Shown here in pieces: positions 41,152-51,006 of a stretch of 64,000 nt of DNA. The stretch's first letter is position 1, and each line of letters starts with the position of its first letter. The stretch is taken from positions 2,232,001 to 2,296,000 of the forward strand of contig NZ_QTUB01000001.1 in NCBI RefSeq assembly GCF_003386665.1, given 5' to 3'. The position numbers and the translations under genes are program-made. A model generated the notes under the pieces. That model did no database searches, was not told the DNA's origin, and saw only the letters and a program-made list of their open reading frames with translations. Source of the stretch: Xenorhabdus cabanillasii (GTDB lineage Bacteria; Pseudomonadota; Gammaproteobacteria; Enterobacterales; Enterobacteriaceae).

Positions 41152-41912
41152 AATTGAAACTTTTTTGGGCAACATTACAGTTTATGACACGGCTTCCCGT
41201 GCCTGCAAAATGGGCTCAAGGTGCTGATTTTCGCCAGCTAGGGCGTGGTATACCAACTTTCCCTCTGATTGGCCTTATTGTCGGTGTAATTGCATCCTGT
41301 CTTGCTCTGGCAATAAGTCAATCTGGCGGGGGCGTGTATATTGGTGCAATCGGTTATGCGTTAGCTTTGGCACTTCTGACTGGCGGATTGCATTTAGATG
41401 GTCTGGCTGATACCTGCGACGGGATTTTCTCCAGCCGTCAGAGGGAAAGAATGCTGGAAATTATGCAGGATAGTCGTCTTGGAACGTATGGCGGGCTGGC
41501 CCTGATTTTTTGTATCCTCATTAAAATGCTTGCTGTTGTTGAACTTGCCTATCATCCTCCCCTGAAATTATTAGCCTTATTATCCTGTGCTCCTGTTGTT
41601 GGGCGTACTGTTGTTGTGCTGTTGATGTTTGAGCAGCGTTATGCCCGTGAAAATGAAGGGATGGGGAGCAGTTATATTGGTCGCATTACCCCACGTGGTA
41701 CGGTCCTTGCTTTACTGACAGGGACAGTATTGGTGATGATACTTGGCGATTGGCAGGGATTATCTGCAATGATGGTTACGATGATCGCCATTTTTTTACT
41801 TTCTCTCTATTTTAATTATCGGTTGGGAGGGCAAACCGGAGATACGCTGGGAGCGGCAATTGAAATAGGCGAAGTGGTTTTTTTACTGACTTTAATTTTG
41901 ATTTGGAAGTAG
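41148..41912 (+). CDS. cobS: adenosylcobinamide-GDP ribazoletransferase (cobalamin synthase)
   Basis: CobS is the polytopic inner-membrane enzyme that joins adenosylcobinamide-GDP to alpha-ribazole. The 254-residue protein has the family N-terminus (FMTRLPVP), the acidic metal motif [13 protein letters not shown] and several hydrophobic segments. It starts at the ATGA overlap with cobU and is followed by cobT after about 100 bp. Confidence 0.94.
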   Translation: MKLKLFWATLQFMTRLPVPAKWAQGADFRQLGRGIPTFPLIGLIVGVIASCLALAISQSGGGVYIGAIGYALALALLTGGLHLDGLADTCDGIFSSRQRERMLEIMQDSRLGTYGGLALIFCILIKMLAVVELAYHPPLKLLALLSCAPVVGRTVVVLLMFEQRYARENEGMGSSYIGRITPRGTVLALLTGTVLVMILGDWQGLSAMMVTMIAIFLLSLYFNYRLGGQTGDTLGAAIEIGEVVFLLTLILIWK

Positions 41913-42009
41913 TTTTTTGAAAAATAGCTTTTAGAAATTGGTCTATGGAGAGTAAATGAATGTGGTTTTCTTTAAGCATCCAATCTGAAATTTGGCCGGA
42001 AGGATAATT

Positions 42010-43074
42010 ATGACCTTTCAGTCTTTGTCTATTTTACTTGATAAAATTCAACCGCTTGATCGGAAAAAAATGGAGAAAGCAGTACAGCATATCGACAGTC
42101 TGGTCAAACCGATTGGTAGCCTGGGGCGTCTGGAGACTCTGGCAATACAACTTGCGGGAATGCCTGGTATTGAGGATCTGCGAGATCTGCAAAAAGAGAT
42201 CGTCGTTATGTGTGCTGATCACGGTGTTTATGATGAAGGTGTGGCTATTTCTCCCAAAAATGTGACGGCCATACAGGCACGGAATATGTTGCAAGGGCTG
42301 ACAGGGGTTTGTGTATTAGCGAAAAATAGCAATACTCATGTTTTGCCTGTAGATATTGGTATCGATTGTGAACCAATAGATAATTTGCTATCCCTCAAAT
42401 TAGCTAGGGGCTGTGGCAATATTACACAAGGTCCGGCTATGCCTCATGAATATGCAGAAGCATTATTGTTGGCAAGTGCACAACTAGTTCAACAGCGTAT
42501 TGCAGCAGGAGTTTCAGTGTTTGGTGTGGGAGAGCTGGGAATTGCAAATACTACACCAGCGGCGGCAGTCATCAGTGTCCTTACCGGAAGTGAACCCTGT
42601 GATGTGGTTGGAATGGGGGCTAATTTACCGATTGAACGACTCAGGCATAAAGAATCTGTTGTACGCCGTGCTATTGATGTGAATCAGCCTGATGTGCAGT
42701 CCCCTCTTGATGTATTAGCAAAGGTAGGTGGGTTTGAGCTTGTGGGGATGGCAGGCGTGATTTTGGGAGCAGCAGCAGCAGGTGTTCCGGTCGTCCTTGA
42801 TGGCTTTATTTCTTACGCATCTGCGCTGGCGGCAGTCCAGATAGCGCCCTCTGTCCGGGATTACTGTATTCCATCTCATATGTCAGCAGAAAAAGGGGCA
42901 GTGTTGGCATTACAGCATTTGGGGCTGCAACCTTATCTGCATTTAGATCTGCGGCTTGGTGAAGGCAGCGGAGCAGCAATTGCAATGTCTCTGATCGATG
43001 CTGCCTGTGCGATGTATTGCAATATGGGGTATCTGGCAAAAAGTGGGATTCGATTTCCTGCGTTACTCCATTGA
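42010..43074 (+). CDS. cobT: nicotinate-nucleotide--DMB phosphoribosyltransferase
   Basis: CobT makes alpha-ribazole phosphate from 5,6-dimethylbenzimidazole and nicotinate mononucleotide. The 354-residue protein has GSLGRLE near the N-terminus, [23 protein letters not shown] and the catalytic glutamate in RLGEGSGAA near the C-terminus. ATG 42010 is chosen because it gives the normal N-terminus; an in-frame start six codons upstream is possible. No corrin-ring genes are seen nearby, so the operon may serve cobinamide salvage. Confidence 0.94.
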   Translation: MTFQSLSILLDKIQPLDRKKMEKAVQHIDSLVKPIGSLGRLETLAIQLAGMPGIEDLRDLQKEIVVMCADHGVYDEGVAISPKNVTAIQARNMLQGLTGVCVLAKNSNTHVLPVDIGIDCEPIDNLLSLKLARGCGNITQGPAMPHEYAEALLLASAQLVQQRIAAGVSVFGVGELGIANTTPAAAVISVLTGSEPCDVVGMGANLPIERLRHKESVVRRAIDVNQPDVQSPLDVLAKVGGFELVGMAGVILGAAAAGVPVVLDGFISYASALAAVQIAPSVRDYCIPSHMSAEKGAVLALQHLGLQPYLHLDLRLGEGSGAAIAMSLIDAACAMYCNMGYLAKSGIRFPALLH

Positions 43075-43141
43075 ATAGGTTTTTTCGGGAGTAAAGTTAT
43101 ATTGCTGCATGAATTCCCGCATTTTTACCATGTCCTGTATG

Positions 43142-44770
43142 TTATAGGTCTTTAGCTAATTTTCTTAATTGTTTTTTGAGGATCTTCCCGTTTACATTGC
43201 GTGGCAGTGCTAAAAAAGTATAACCTTTGGGCCGCTTATAGCGTGCTACAACGGTACAGATATAGTCATCCAATTCTTGTTCAGTAATCAATGTATGTTC
43301 ATCAAGTTCGATAAAGGCATGGGGAACTTCACCCCAATATTCATCAGGTTTTGCTACAATAGCGACAGCCAAAACTCCGGGGTAATTTGACAGAGCATTC
43401 TCCAACTCAAGGCTGGAAATATTCTCACCACCAGAAATAATGATATCTTTTTTCCGATCGATGATTTTAATATAACCATCGCAGTCAACGACGGCTAAGT
43501 CTCCGGTAAAAAACCATTGATTTGTCATATCAGATGTAACACGGCGGGCAGGATCATAAGAGGCAACAATATTGCCCCGGATGACAATCTCACCAATGGA
43601 GTGCCCGTCAGAAGGGACTGTTAATCCGCTGTTTTCATCAATAACCCTGACTTCTCCTTGTAAATTGGAAACAATACCCTGACGCATCTTTTTTAAAATT
43701 GTTTCTGATGTTGGTAGTGTTTCCCAATCGTGTTTATCTTCACAAACAACGACCGGCCCATAAGTTTCTGTCAGGCCATAGACTTGGGTAACAGCGATCC
43801 CGACAGCGTTAAGCAGAGCAAAGATTTTCTCTGTTGGTGGAGCGCCGGCAATAAGACCGTAGACATTATTATTAAAAGAAATACCGCGCTTCTGAGCTTC
43901 TTGTCCCAGGGAATAATGCACAATTGGAGCGCCACAATAGTGTGTAACCTGATGTTTTTGCATAAGCTGTATGGCTTCTTCGGCATCAAATTTGCGCATG
44001 CAGATATGTGTACCGGCACGTGCGGCTATAGTCCAGGGAAAACACCAGCCATTACAATGAAACATTGGTAGTGTCCATAAATACGTAGGGCGCTTAGGCA
44101 TATCCCAATCCAGGATATTAGAAATTGCGTTAAGGAATGTACCTCGGTGTGAATAGACAACCAATTTGGGCTGTCCACTGGTTCCCGAAGTGGAATTAAT
44201 GCTGATGGCTTCCTGTTCGTCAATGGGATAAAAATTCAGGATCTTGGATGAGTATTGGGTTAACAGTGATTCATAGTGGATAAGATCCTGACCAGGTTCT
44301 GATATTGATATGGCTGCATTATGTTTAGTCACCACAATATTTCCAGTAACCACAATGATTTTTATTGGGTTGTTAAAAACAACATCATCTAACAATGGAA
44401 GATAGTCTTTATCTATAACCAATATCTCAGGATTAATTTTCTCAAAAATAAAATTTAGTGTAGCTGAATCTGTTCTGATACTTAAAGCATTGAGGATCCC
44501 ACCGGACAGAGGAACAGCATAATGTAGCTCCAGCAGTTCATGGGTGTTGGGTAATAGTGTCGAGACAACACTACCTTTACCCACTCCCATTTGCTGAAGT
44601 GCAACTGCAACTTTTTCACAACGTTTTGCATATTGTTGCCATGTCCAACACTGTTCTCCATCTATTACCGCAGGATAATCACCATTACTTAACATGGCTC
44701 TTTTGAGAAATAAAACAGGTGATAGTGCACTACCGTCATACTCATTTAAGAATGAATTAGAGAGAGTCAT
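43142..44770 (-). CDS. AMP-dependent acyl-CoA synthetase
   Basis: This 542-residue ANL-superfamily enzyme activates a carboxylic acid as acyl-adenylate and transfers it to CoA. It has the P-loop STSGTSGQPKLVV, the YGLTETYGP motif, the hinge and adenylate-binding stretch FFTGDLAVVDCDGYI, IDRKKDIIISGGENIS, and the catalytic lysine in NGKILKKQL. The pattern is closest to medium-chain and AlkK-like acyl-CoA ligases. The natural acid is unknown. It diverges from an SDR gene across about 280 bp, so they may share regulation. Confidence 0.88.
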   Translation of the reverse strand: MTLSNSFLNEYDGSALSPVLFLKRAMLSNGDYPAVIDGEQCWTWQQYAKRCEKVAVALQQMGVGKGSVVSTLLPNTHELLELHYAVPLSGGILNALSIRTDSATLNFIFEKINPEILVIDKDYLPLLDDVVFNNPIKIIVVTGNIVVTKHNAAISISEPGQDLIHYESLLTQYSSKILNFYPIDEQEAISINSTSGTSGQPKLVVYSHRGTFLNAISNILDWDMPKRPTYLWTLPMFHCNGWCFPWTIAARAGTHICMRKFDAEEAIQLMQKHQVTHYCGAPIVHYSLGQEAQKRGISFNNNVYGLIAGAPPTEKIFALLNAVGIAVTQVYGLTETYGPVVVCEDKHDWETLPTSETILKKMRQGIVSNLQGEVRVIDENSGLTVPSDGHSIGEIVIRGNIVASYDPARRVTSDMTNQWFFTGDLAVVDCDGYIKIIDRKKDIIISGGENISSLELENALSNYPGVLAVAIVAKPDEYWGEVPHAFIELDEHTLITEQELDDYICTVVARYKRPKGYTFLALPRNVNGKILKKQLRKLAKDL

Positions 44771-45053
44771 ATTTTTTACCCTGTATTTTCACTTATTACT
44801 AAAAGTAATCATGATTATGAGAATATGCAATCCATAATAAATAATTATGAGTGCTCTTTTCTCAATAAATTTCTCACGAAATTAAGTCAAATAACATCAC
44901 ACTTTTTATTTAGATATTAAATTGATATTTTATTGTTTTTAATATATCGGTTATATTTATTGTTATTGATAAAATAATATGCCGAAAATATATTGAAAAA
45001 TTAAGTGTAAGGTAGCAAAAATACTGTATCTACCGATATAAAAGGAAACAAAA
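44771..45053. promoter_or_regulatory. divergent promoter region
   Basis: This AT-rich spacer of 283 bp must hold promoters for both the CoA ligase (minus) and the SDR gene (plus). The plus gene has AAAGGAAAC as its ribosome site. I could not pick out operators with confidence. Confidence 0.4.
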
Positions 45054-45803
45054 ATGTTTAATTTAACCGGAAAAATCGCATTTATTTCTGGAGGAACCAA
45101 AGGTATTGGTAAAGGGATTGCTCAGGTATTTAAACGGGCAGGTGCGACGACTATTATTTCAGGTACGGATAAAGTAAAAGGGGAGATTATCGCCAAAGAA
45201 TTGGGGGTTGATTTTATCTCCCTTAATGTCACGGATCAGGCTGCATGTAAAAATGTGATTGATGGAATTGCCGAAAAATATGGCAGGCTTGATATTCTTT
45301 GTTCAAATGCGGGTATTTTTCCACAACATTCTCTTAAGGAGATGACGGTTGAAGATTGGGATTTGGTGCATACCGTCAACCTGAAAGGCACATTTTTATT
45401 AGTTCAGGCTGCGCTGAATGTAATGGAGAAGCAGCAGTATGGACGAATTGTCATTACTTCATCTGTTACTGGTGAGGTGGTGGGAATGCCGGGATACAGC
45501 CATTACGGTGCCAGTAAAGCAGGGCAACTAGGGTTTATGCGAAGTGCGGCACTGGAATATGCCGATCAGGGTATTACAATTAATTCCATTATGCCGGGCA
45601 TGATTGTCACTGAAGGCTTGCAGGCATTCGGGGAGGATTTTTTGAAACAGCTTGAAGCTACAACCCCAATGCGTACCTTGGGAACACCGGAAGATATTGG
45701 TCATACTGCTTGTTTCCTGGCTTCTGATGAAGCGAAATATATAACCGGGCAGACAATTGTGGTTGATGGTGGGCAGGTATTGCCAGAAATACAAGATGTT
45801 TGA
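45054..45803 (+). CDS. SDR-family oxidoreductase
   Basis: A classical short-chain dehydrogenase of 249 residues. It has the NAD(P) motif SGGTKGIGKGIA (12-23), the NAG motif (CSNAGIF), catalytic Ser in ITSSVTGE and the YGASK catalytic Tyr-Lys pair. It ends in ITGQTIVVDGGQVLPE, like FabG and UcpA relatives. Substrate and cofactor preference are not clear from sequence. Pairing with the divergent CoA ligase suggests a CoA-thioester or fatty-acid-like pathway, which is inference. Confidence 0.88.
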   Translation: MFNLTGKIAFISGGTKGIGKGIAQVFKRAGATTIISGTDKVKGEIIAKELGVDFISLNVTDQAACKNVIDGIAEKYGRLDILCSNAGIFPQHSLKEMTVEDWDLVHTVNLKGTFLLVQAALNVMEKQQYGRIVITSSVTGEVVGMPGYSHYGASKAGQLGFMRSAALEYADQGITINSIMPGMIVTEGLQAFGEDFLKQLEATTPMRTLGTPEDIGHTACFLASDEAKYITGQTIVVDGGQVLPEIQDV

Positions 45804-45962
45804 TTGACCTAATATGATCAAAATCGCCTTTTCTTGCTATTCTTTTCTTTCTGTCCGTTGTCGTAAGGCAGAAGAAAAAGGTAAGATGAGCAACTAATAA
45901 ACACAGGGAGGGAAAGCACATTCTCTTCCTGGTTTTTTATTGTCTGAATTAGGTAAAATACT

Positions 45963-46658
45963 ATGTCATTGAACTATGAACGTAAGTCGCTTCCACTACC
46001 CAATGGAAACAAGAAAGTATTGCTGCACTCATGTTGTGCGCCGTGCTCAGGGGAAGTGATGGAAGCGATGTTAGCTTCGGGGATAGATTTCACGATATTT
46101 TTCTACAATCCGAATATTCATCCGCTAAAGGAATATGAACTGCGTAAAGATGAAAATATTCGTTTTGCAGAGCAGATGGGTATTCCTTTTATTGATGCTG
46201 ATTATGATCGTGATAACTGGTTTGAACGAGCAAAAGGCATGGAAAACGAACCTGAACGCGGCATTCGCTGTACTATGTGCTTTGACATGCGTTTTGAGCG
46301 GACGGCGTTATATGCTCATGAACATGGTTTTCCTGTTATTACCAGTTCGCTTGGTATTTCACGCTGGAAAAATATGCAGCAAATTAATGAGTGTGGTGTC
46401 CGCGCTGCTTCCCGTTATCCGGGGCTAACGTATTGGGAATATAACTGGCGTAAAGGCGGTGGTTCTGCACGTATGATAGAAATCAGTAAACGCGAAGAAT
46501 TTTATCAGCAAGAATATTGCGGCTGTATTTATTCTCTGCGAGATACTAACCGACATCGTTTGGCGACCGGACGGGAAAGAATCAAACTCGGTACTGTATT
46601 TTATCGTGCGGATAGTGATAAAAAAAGTAATAAAAACTGCGATAGTAAAGATCACTAA
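45963..46658 (+). CDS. queH: epoxyqueuosine reductase QueH
   Basis: QueH catalyses the last step of queuosine synthesis in tRNA, reducing epoxyqueuosine, and is a non-orthologous replacement of QueG. The 231-residue protein has the two cysteine pairs expected for Fe-S and metal binding: HSCCAPCSG near residue 22 and YCGCIYSL near the C-terminus. RCTMCFDMR and [11 protein letters not shown] are also family blocks. The lysine-rich tail after YRAD is probably disordered. E. coli has queG instead. Confidence 0.92.
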   Translation: MSLNYERKSLPLPNGNKKVLLHSCCAPCSGEVMEAMLASGIDFTIFFYNPNIHPLKEYELRKDENIRFAEQMGIPFIDADYDRDNWFERAKGMENEPERGIRCTMCFDMRFERTALYAHEHGFPVITSSLGISRWKNMQQINECGVRAASRYPGLTYWEYNWRKGGGSARMIEISKREEFYQQEYCGCIYSLRDTNRHRLATGRERIKLGTVFYRADSDKKSNKNCDSKDH

Positions 46659-46794
46659 TTACTATAACTGTCGATTAACGCATTCTCTTTTCTCACTTAT
46701 TTAATACCTGTCCACCATGTTGATATGGAGGCAGGTTTATTATTTTTTGCCTCATCATATCTGCCTGAGTTTTGATGAGGCAAAAAAACTGTAA

Positions 46795-47610
46795 TTAATT
46801 TTTGCCATATCTGGCTCGATTGGGTGTACACCCAAAACGCTTCCGATAGCTTTGAGTAAAGTAAGACTGACTGGAAAAGCCAGATTCCAGCGAGATATCA
46901 GCAATACTCATTCCACTGTTCAATAATAATTGATGTGCATAAAGAATACGCTGTTCACTGATCCAGGCGCGTGGTGATATGCCATAAACACTGTTAAAAA
47001 GTTCTTTGAATGAAGTTAACCCCATACCAAATTCGCGGGCAAAATCATTCAACCTCCATTCTTTGAGATAATGAGCCTCCATAAATGCTTGCAATCGTTC
47101 TACCTGACGATTACTTAACTGCCGCAAAACCGACATCAGTAATGAGCCTTGTTTTCCGAGAGAAAGTAACAAAAGTAGTTCTTCAATTCTTAACTGAATC
47201 AATACCGGGGGATAGTCATGAGCAAGTAAGTTGACTAATCCACGGATACTTTCTGTTAATAAAGGAAACCGATTGAAAGGAGTTAACCGATAAACGGGGA
47301 AATCATGGCGTTCTACGTTACTTAATATCGCTCCAAAACGTTTCATAAAACTACGCAAAAAATCCATATGTAATGGTAACCATAATGCCTGACAATTTTT
47401 TGTATTAGTTTTTGCAGCATAGTTTCCCGGATGGGTAAGAAGGATATCATGTGACTTGATGTGATAGGTTTTGGTACAGTCTTTCCATATCATTTCTCCA
47501 TCAAGTAAAATATACAGTCCTCTCTGTTTATGTTCGAGAATATTGAAGTCCGGCATGGTTAACTGTAAAGAGAAAATACTCTTTTTGTTTAAGTCTGTCG
47601 TCCTTTTCAT
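46795..47610 (-). CDS. AraC-family activator, ExsA/LcrF type
   Basis: The 271-residue protein resembles Pseudomonas ExsA and Yersinia LcrF, master activators of type III secretion genes. The N-terminal regulatory domain includes GLYILLDGEM and IEELLLLLSLG. The C-terminal double-HTH domain is very close to ExsA: QLSNRQVERLQAFMEAHYL, FGMGLTSFKELFNSVYGISP and FSSQSYFTQSYRKRFGCTP. Its ATG has AGGAG at ideal spacing, and the gene is intact. No type III secretion or ExsC/D/E partner genes occur in this window, so it is an orphan here. Confidence 0.88.
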   Translation of the reverse strand: MKRTTDLNKKSIFSLQLTMPDFNILEHKQRGLYILLDGEMIWKDCTKTYHIKSHDILLTHPGNYAAKTNTKNCQALWLPLHMDFLRSFMKRFGAILSNVERHDFPVYRLTPFNRFPLLTESIRGLVNLLAHDYPPVLIQLRIEELLLLLSLGKQGSLLMSVLRQLSNRQVERLQAFMEAHYLKEWRLNDFAREFGMGLTSFKELFNSVYGISPRAWISEQRILYAHQLLLNSGMSIADISLESGFSSQSYFTQSYRKRFGCTPNRARYGKN

Positions 47611-48406
47611 TTTATACTCCTAATCTTCCGTATCATGAGTAATCTGAGATCCATTAACCATATCCTCTATCTTCCAAGTGGCTTTTTTGCAACTCAAAAC
47701 TTATTGGATATATATTGATAAATTGAATGCAGGATTAAACATATTGGCAGATATCAAAACATCAATTAAATCACTCCAGTATTATATCTTCAAATTAATA
47801 TTTATGTTAGTTTTAAATGCCAAAAATTTAGATTTATTTATTCTCAAGCCGGAGAGGCTGAGATGGTGATATGTTTTTACCCATACCGTTAATGAAAATT
47901 ATCAAATTTTAATTGGGTAAATTTAAATCCCAATAGATTGATTATTTTTTTAGATAAATTTTTATATTAGAAAAAGCAAAGAATAGAGTCACATTTACAC
48001 CAGAATCTATGTGCTCATTATTATTTTTTCACCATTTAGGTTTTGGGGTACAGCAATATTTCCGTATCACCTGTGATATTATTTTGTTAATTATTCGTTT
48101 AATTGTGTTGCGGATTTATTAGTTTATATGGTTTTTATATTGAAAATAGTAAGATAAAGCTGTTGAAGTGAGCTTTTTATGCTGGAGTTTAAGAGAGAAT
48201 CATAGATGATTCAGTATATTAGGCTTTAGCGACAACGTTATCGGTGTAATAGCGTTACAAATACCTCTGTTATAGCTTTGTAGATTGTTTTTTATACTGA
48301 TACAATGCTAGGATGTATTTTCATCGCCTTTCTTCTATATCCGCTAAGGCATATTCATCGATATATTTGCTGATGAAAGATAAAAAATCACAAGAACGAG
48401 AAAAAT
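47611..48406. other. AT-rich intergenic region
   Basis: Nearly 800 bp upstream of both the ExsA-like gene and the bactofilin locus holds no convincing gene; short open stretches lack ribosome sites and recognisable sequence. Promoters for both divergent units must lie here. Confidence 0.5.
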
Positions 48407-48601
48407 ATGGAAAAGTATCGTTTTTCAGATAACGCTTTTTTATACAGTCTATGGCTCTTCTGGGCTATTACACTGGGATTGTACGTGTATGGTGCAAATA
48501 TTAGTTGTGCCATAACAGCAATTTTATCTTTTTTAGCCTTAGTATTTTACTTTACTAATATGAAACAGAGAATCAAAGCTATGTTTGGAAAAAAAAACTG
48601 A
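48407..48601 (+). CDS. ccmA: two-helix membrane segment preceding the bactofilin (CcmA N-terminus)
   Basis: A 64-residue open frame with two hydrophobic segments (about 10-27 and 31-49) and a basic end MKQRIKAMFGKKN. MFGKK is the usual beginning of bactofilins. It ends in an A9 tract followed by TGA; with one A fewer the frame would run directly into the bactofilin as MFGKKTEAS. Proteus CcmA is a membrane-associated cell-shape protein reported in a full-length and an N-terminally shortened form. I therefore read this as the anchor part of CcmA rather than an independent gene. Confidence 0.7.
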   Translation: MEKYRFSDNAFLYSLWLFWAITLGLYVYGANISCAITAILSFLALVFYFTNMKQRIKAMFGKKN

Positions 48602-49073
48602 GGCATCTGCTGCCAGTCTGGTCACACAGGTCACTCCTGTGCAAACTGAAGAGAAAAAAATCTCCGGTACTGAAGCCCGCGCGAATACAATCATCGCAAA
48701 GAATTCCGTATTTAAAGGGGATATCGATATGGAAGGAGATATTCAGATTTGGGGAAAAGTTGTCGGGAATATTCGCGTAAAAGGAGGTGCTATCCGTGTT
48801 ATGCATGCCGGAAAAGTGGAAGGTGAGTTAAATGCACCTGAAATTATTATTGATGGTCATGTTGAAGGAACGTGCTGTGCAGAAACATTGGATATTCTTG
48901 AGCACGGAGAATTACGGGGTATTAGCCGTTGCGGAAGTATGTCAATCCGACGTGGTGGATTATTTGTTGGTCAGTCTGAACAAGTAGAAAATAAGAAAAA
49001 ACAGGAAGCAGAGCGAATTGTTTCTATTAAAGAAAGTCAGGGAGACAAGCCAAAATCTAAAACTACTGCCTGA
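48585..49073 (+). CDS. ccmA: bactofilin (CcmA-type cell-shape protein)
   Basis: The bactofilin domain (about 30-130) is a short right-handed beta-helix that polymerises at the membrane. Its repeats are visible: NSVFKGDIDMEGDIQIWG, GGAIRVMHAGKVEGEL, APEIIIDGHVEGTC. A lysine- and glutamate-rich tail follows. As written the frame could start at TTG 48585 or be the continuation of the upstream membrane segment through the A9 tract. The Proteus homologue affects cell curvature and swarming. A terminator follows. Confidence 0.85.
   Translation: MEKKTEASAASLVTQVTPVQTEEKKISGTEARANTIIAKNSVFKGDIDMEGDIQIWGKVVGNIRVKGGAIRVMHAGKVEGELNAPEIIIDGHVEGTCCAETLDILEHGELRGISRCGSMSIRRGGLFVGQSEQVENKKKQEAERIVSIKESQGDKPKSKTTA
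48589..48597 (+). promoter_or_regulatory. A9 tract joining membrane segment and bactofilin
   Basis: Nine consecutive As after ATGTTTGG put the two CcmA parts in different frames; eight would fuse them. Polymerase slippage on such a tract can yield both forms from one gene. Confidence 0.5.
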
Positions 49074-49145
49074 TCTCTGCCGATAAAAAATACTCCTCGT
49101 TTTTCAATCTATTGAGATTCATAGAGTATAAAACTCCATGTATTT

Positions 49146-49180
49146 CTGCCGGGAATATGTAGAATTTTCCGGCAGTTTTT
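49146..49180 (+). terminator. ccmA terminator
   Basis: CTGCCGG pairs with CCGGCAG (49146-49152 with 49169-49175), followed by TTTTTGTTTTT. It lies about 70 bp past the bactofilin stop codon. Confidence 0.8.
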
Positions 49181-49228
49181 GTTTTTATAATCAATTGATT
49201 TATACCCAATGGATTTCAAGGAGGCGTT

Positions 49229-49774
49229 GTGATTATAGAGCTGGAAACAGAAAGGTTATGGCTTCGCGCCTGGAAGGAAGAAGACAGAGAACCTTTCTTT
49301 CGTTTAAACAGTAATCCGGAAGTGATGGAGTTTTTCCCCAAGACGCTGACGAAAGAGCAAAGTGACATGTTAGTTGATAATTGTATTCGTAAATTCGAAA
49401 TACAAGGGGGTTGGGGATTATGGGTGGTTGAATTAAAGCAAAGTGGCGAATTTATTGGCTTTGTCGGGCTGAATATCCCCAACCTTGAATTTCCATTTTC
49501 TCCTTTTGTTGAAATAGGCTGGCGTCTTGATAAACCATTTTGGGGGAAAGGCTATGCTTGTGAAGCTGCCCGTAAAGTTCTTGATTTTGCTTTTACAGAA
49601 ATTGGACTGGATGAAATTGTGGCATTCACCTCCTTGCTGAATTATCGCTCAGAAAGTGTAATGAAAAAATTGGGTATGGCCAGGGATGAAAAGACATTCA
49701 TGCATCCGGCAATTGAGGGAGATAACCCATTGCGGGAGCACGTTCTGTACCGGATCAAGCGTCCGGCTGGTTAA
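49229..49774 (+). CDS. GNAT-family acetyltransferase (RimJ/RimL-like)
   Basis: The 181-residue protein starts ETERLWLRAWKEEDRE as RimJ/RimL-type acetyltransferases do. It has the acetyl-CoA motif WGKGYACEAARKVLDFAF and the later NYRSESVMKKLGM. Members modify ribosomal proteins, peptides or small amines; the substrate here is unknown. It starts at GTG 49229 with AGGAGGC upstream. It is intact and flanks the phage-derived locus. Confidence 0.85.
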   Translation: MIIELETERLWLRAWKEEDREPFFRLNSNPEVMEFFPKTLTKEQSDMLVDNCIRKFEIQGGWGLWVVELKQSGEFIGFVGLNIPNLEFPFSPFVEIGWRLDKPFWGKGYACEAARKVLDFAFTEIGLDEIVAFTSLLNYRSESVMKKLGMARDEKTFMHPAIEGDNPLREHVLYRIKRPAG

Positions 49775-49844
49775 ATAGACGCCATCAAGGTTATTCTGAT
49801 GGGCAGAAATGACCTTGATGGAAAACGTATTACTACATAAGCCA

Positions 49845-50465
49845 TTATTGTCTGGAGATCACCAAAGCAACGCGGCCAATGAATTGAATATCACTGATCG
49901 CACAGTCAAAGGTAACATCATCATCACTGACCCGAATTTTACTGACAGGGATTTTGGCTATTTTCTTGATACTGTGCATTCCTTCAATGTCTACCAGCCA
50001 TAAACCATCCTGAATGTTGTCTTCCTGGGCATCAAGCAGATACCAGGATACACCATCATCAACCACTAGTGGTTCTTTGAGGTCTTTGGAAATTAGTTCA
50101 CTGTCCAGGATAACCGGATCAGCCTCATTTAGTTTTCCCCCTGATAGTTTTACACGAGGGATTGACGGCGCGATGATATCTTCCAACCGTTCCGTTTTTT
50201 TACCCCCTTCTCCGTTTGGGAACATCTCCCCTTGCCCTGTACTCAGCCATAGCAGTGAAGCGCCAGTTTCTAGGTTGCACTGGATAATCCAGTCCGCAGG
50301 GAAACTATCACGAAGATAGCGGTTTGCCATAGTGCTTTTGGACACGCCTAAATGGTCGCTCAGAGCCTGACGAGACTTAAATCCATACGCGCGGACAAGG
50401 CGTTCGATAGCTGGTCGTCCACCACTATCAGTCCCCATCTTGATCTCAATATTGATATTTTTCAT
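49845..50465 (-). CDS. phage CI-type repressor
   Basis: A 206-residue repressor of the 186/P2-like CI type. The N-terminal helix-turn-helix is KSRQALSDHLGVSKSTMANR, followed by WIIQCNLETGASLLWLSTGQG, characteristic of Phage_CI_repr. The C-terminal part (about 110-206) looks like the oligomerisation or peptidase-fold domain. It faces away from the tail and lysis genes, as a lysogeny repressor should. A shorter start ten codons downstream (MGTDSGG) is possible. Confidence 0.82.
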   Translation of the reverse strand: MKNINIEIKMGTDSGGRPAIERLVRAYGFKSRQALSDHLGVSKSTMANRYLRDSFPADWIIQCNLETGASLLWLSTGQGEMFPNGEGGKKTERLEDIIAPSIPRVKLSGGKLNEADPVILDSELISKDLKEPLVVDDGVSWYLLDAQEDNIQDGLWLVDIEGMHSIKKIAKIPVSKIRVSDDDVTFDCAISDIQFIGRVALVISRQ

Positions 50466-50667
50466 TGACAGTATAGATAAGAGAGATTAGTATCCCACAA
50501 ATGTTCTCTAATTGAGATCTTTCGTGAGCCCAGATTGGTTAATACGAAAACCATTGAGAGATATTGCATCATGAACTGCCAAATTTCAATCATTATGCCA
50601 GAGATCAGCTGTGTTCCAAGTATTGCTCTGATAATAATCTCTCTGAAGGTAAAAGAGTGAGGAAAAT

Positions 50668-51006
50668 ATGGCGAATACGGAGAAAGAAAAATTTGCCCAA
50701 ATTAACCTCGGCCAGCGGTTGGAAGGATTGAACCATTTGTCGAGGATTAGAGCAATATACTGGGGAAATAATGAGAAAGAATTAAGACGGTTTCTTGCTG
50801 ATATGCGTGACAAAAGGGATTGTCATTATGAAGAGAATAAGCGGGTGCTATCCGCTATTTTCTATTTGGCGAATATCCCGCGTTCCCGTCATGACAGTGA
50901 AATCAGCCAATTTACCCCAGAGGAAAAACGGTCTCTTATCAAGGCGATGAATCATATTAAGGTTGTAGTTAGTCAGTTTCCCAAGCATTTGACGTTATCC
51001 AATTAA
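50668..51006 (+). CDS. phage-associated hypothetical protein
   Basis: A 112-residue charged, helical protein: LGQRLEGLNHLSRIRAIYWG, LRRFLADMRDKRDCHYEENK, FTPEEKRSLIKAMNHIK. I do not know its function; it resembles small proteins (possibly DUF5347) found after CI-type repressors in Photorhabdus and Xenorhabdus prophages. Its divergent position opposite the repressor is that of a Cro/Apl/CII-like early regulator. GAGGAAAAT is its ribosome site. Confidence 0.6.
   Translation: MANTEKEKFAQINLGQRLEGLNHLSRIRAIYWGNNEKELRRFLADMRDKRDCHYEENKRVLSAIFYLANIPRSRHDSEISQFTPEEKRSLIKAMNHIKVVVSQFPKHLTLSN

Noticed and set aside
47678..47869. 63-codon plus-strand frame in the ExsA-bactofilin gap
   Set aside because: AT-rich, without a ribosome site or recognisable sequence.
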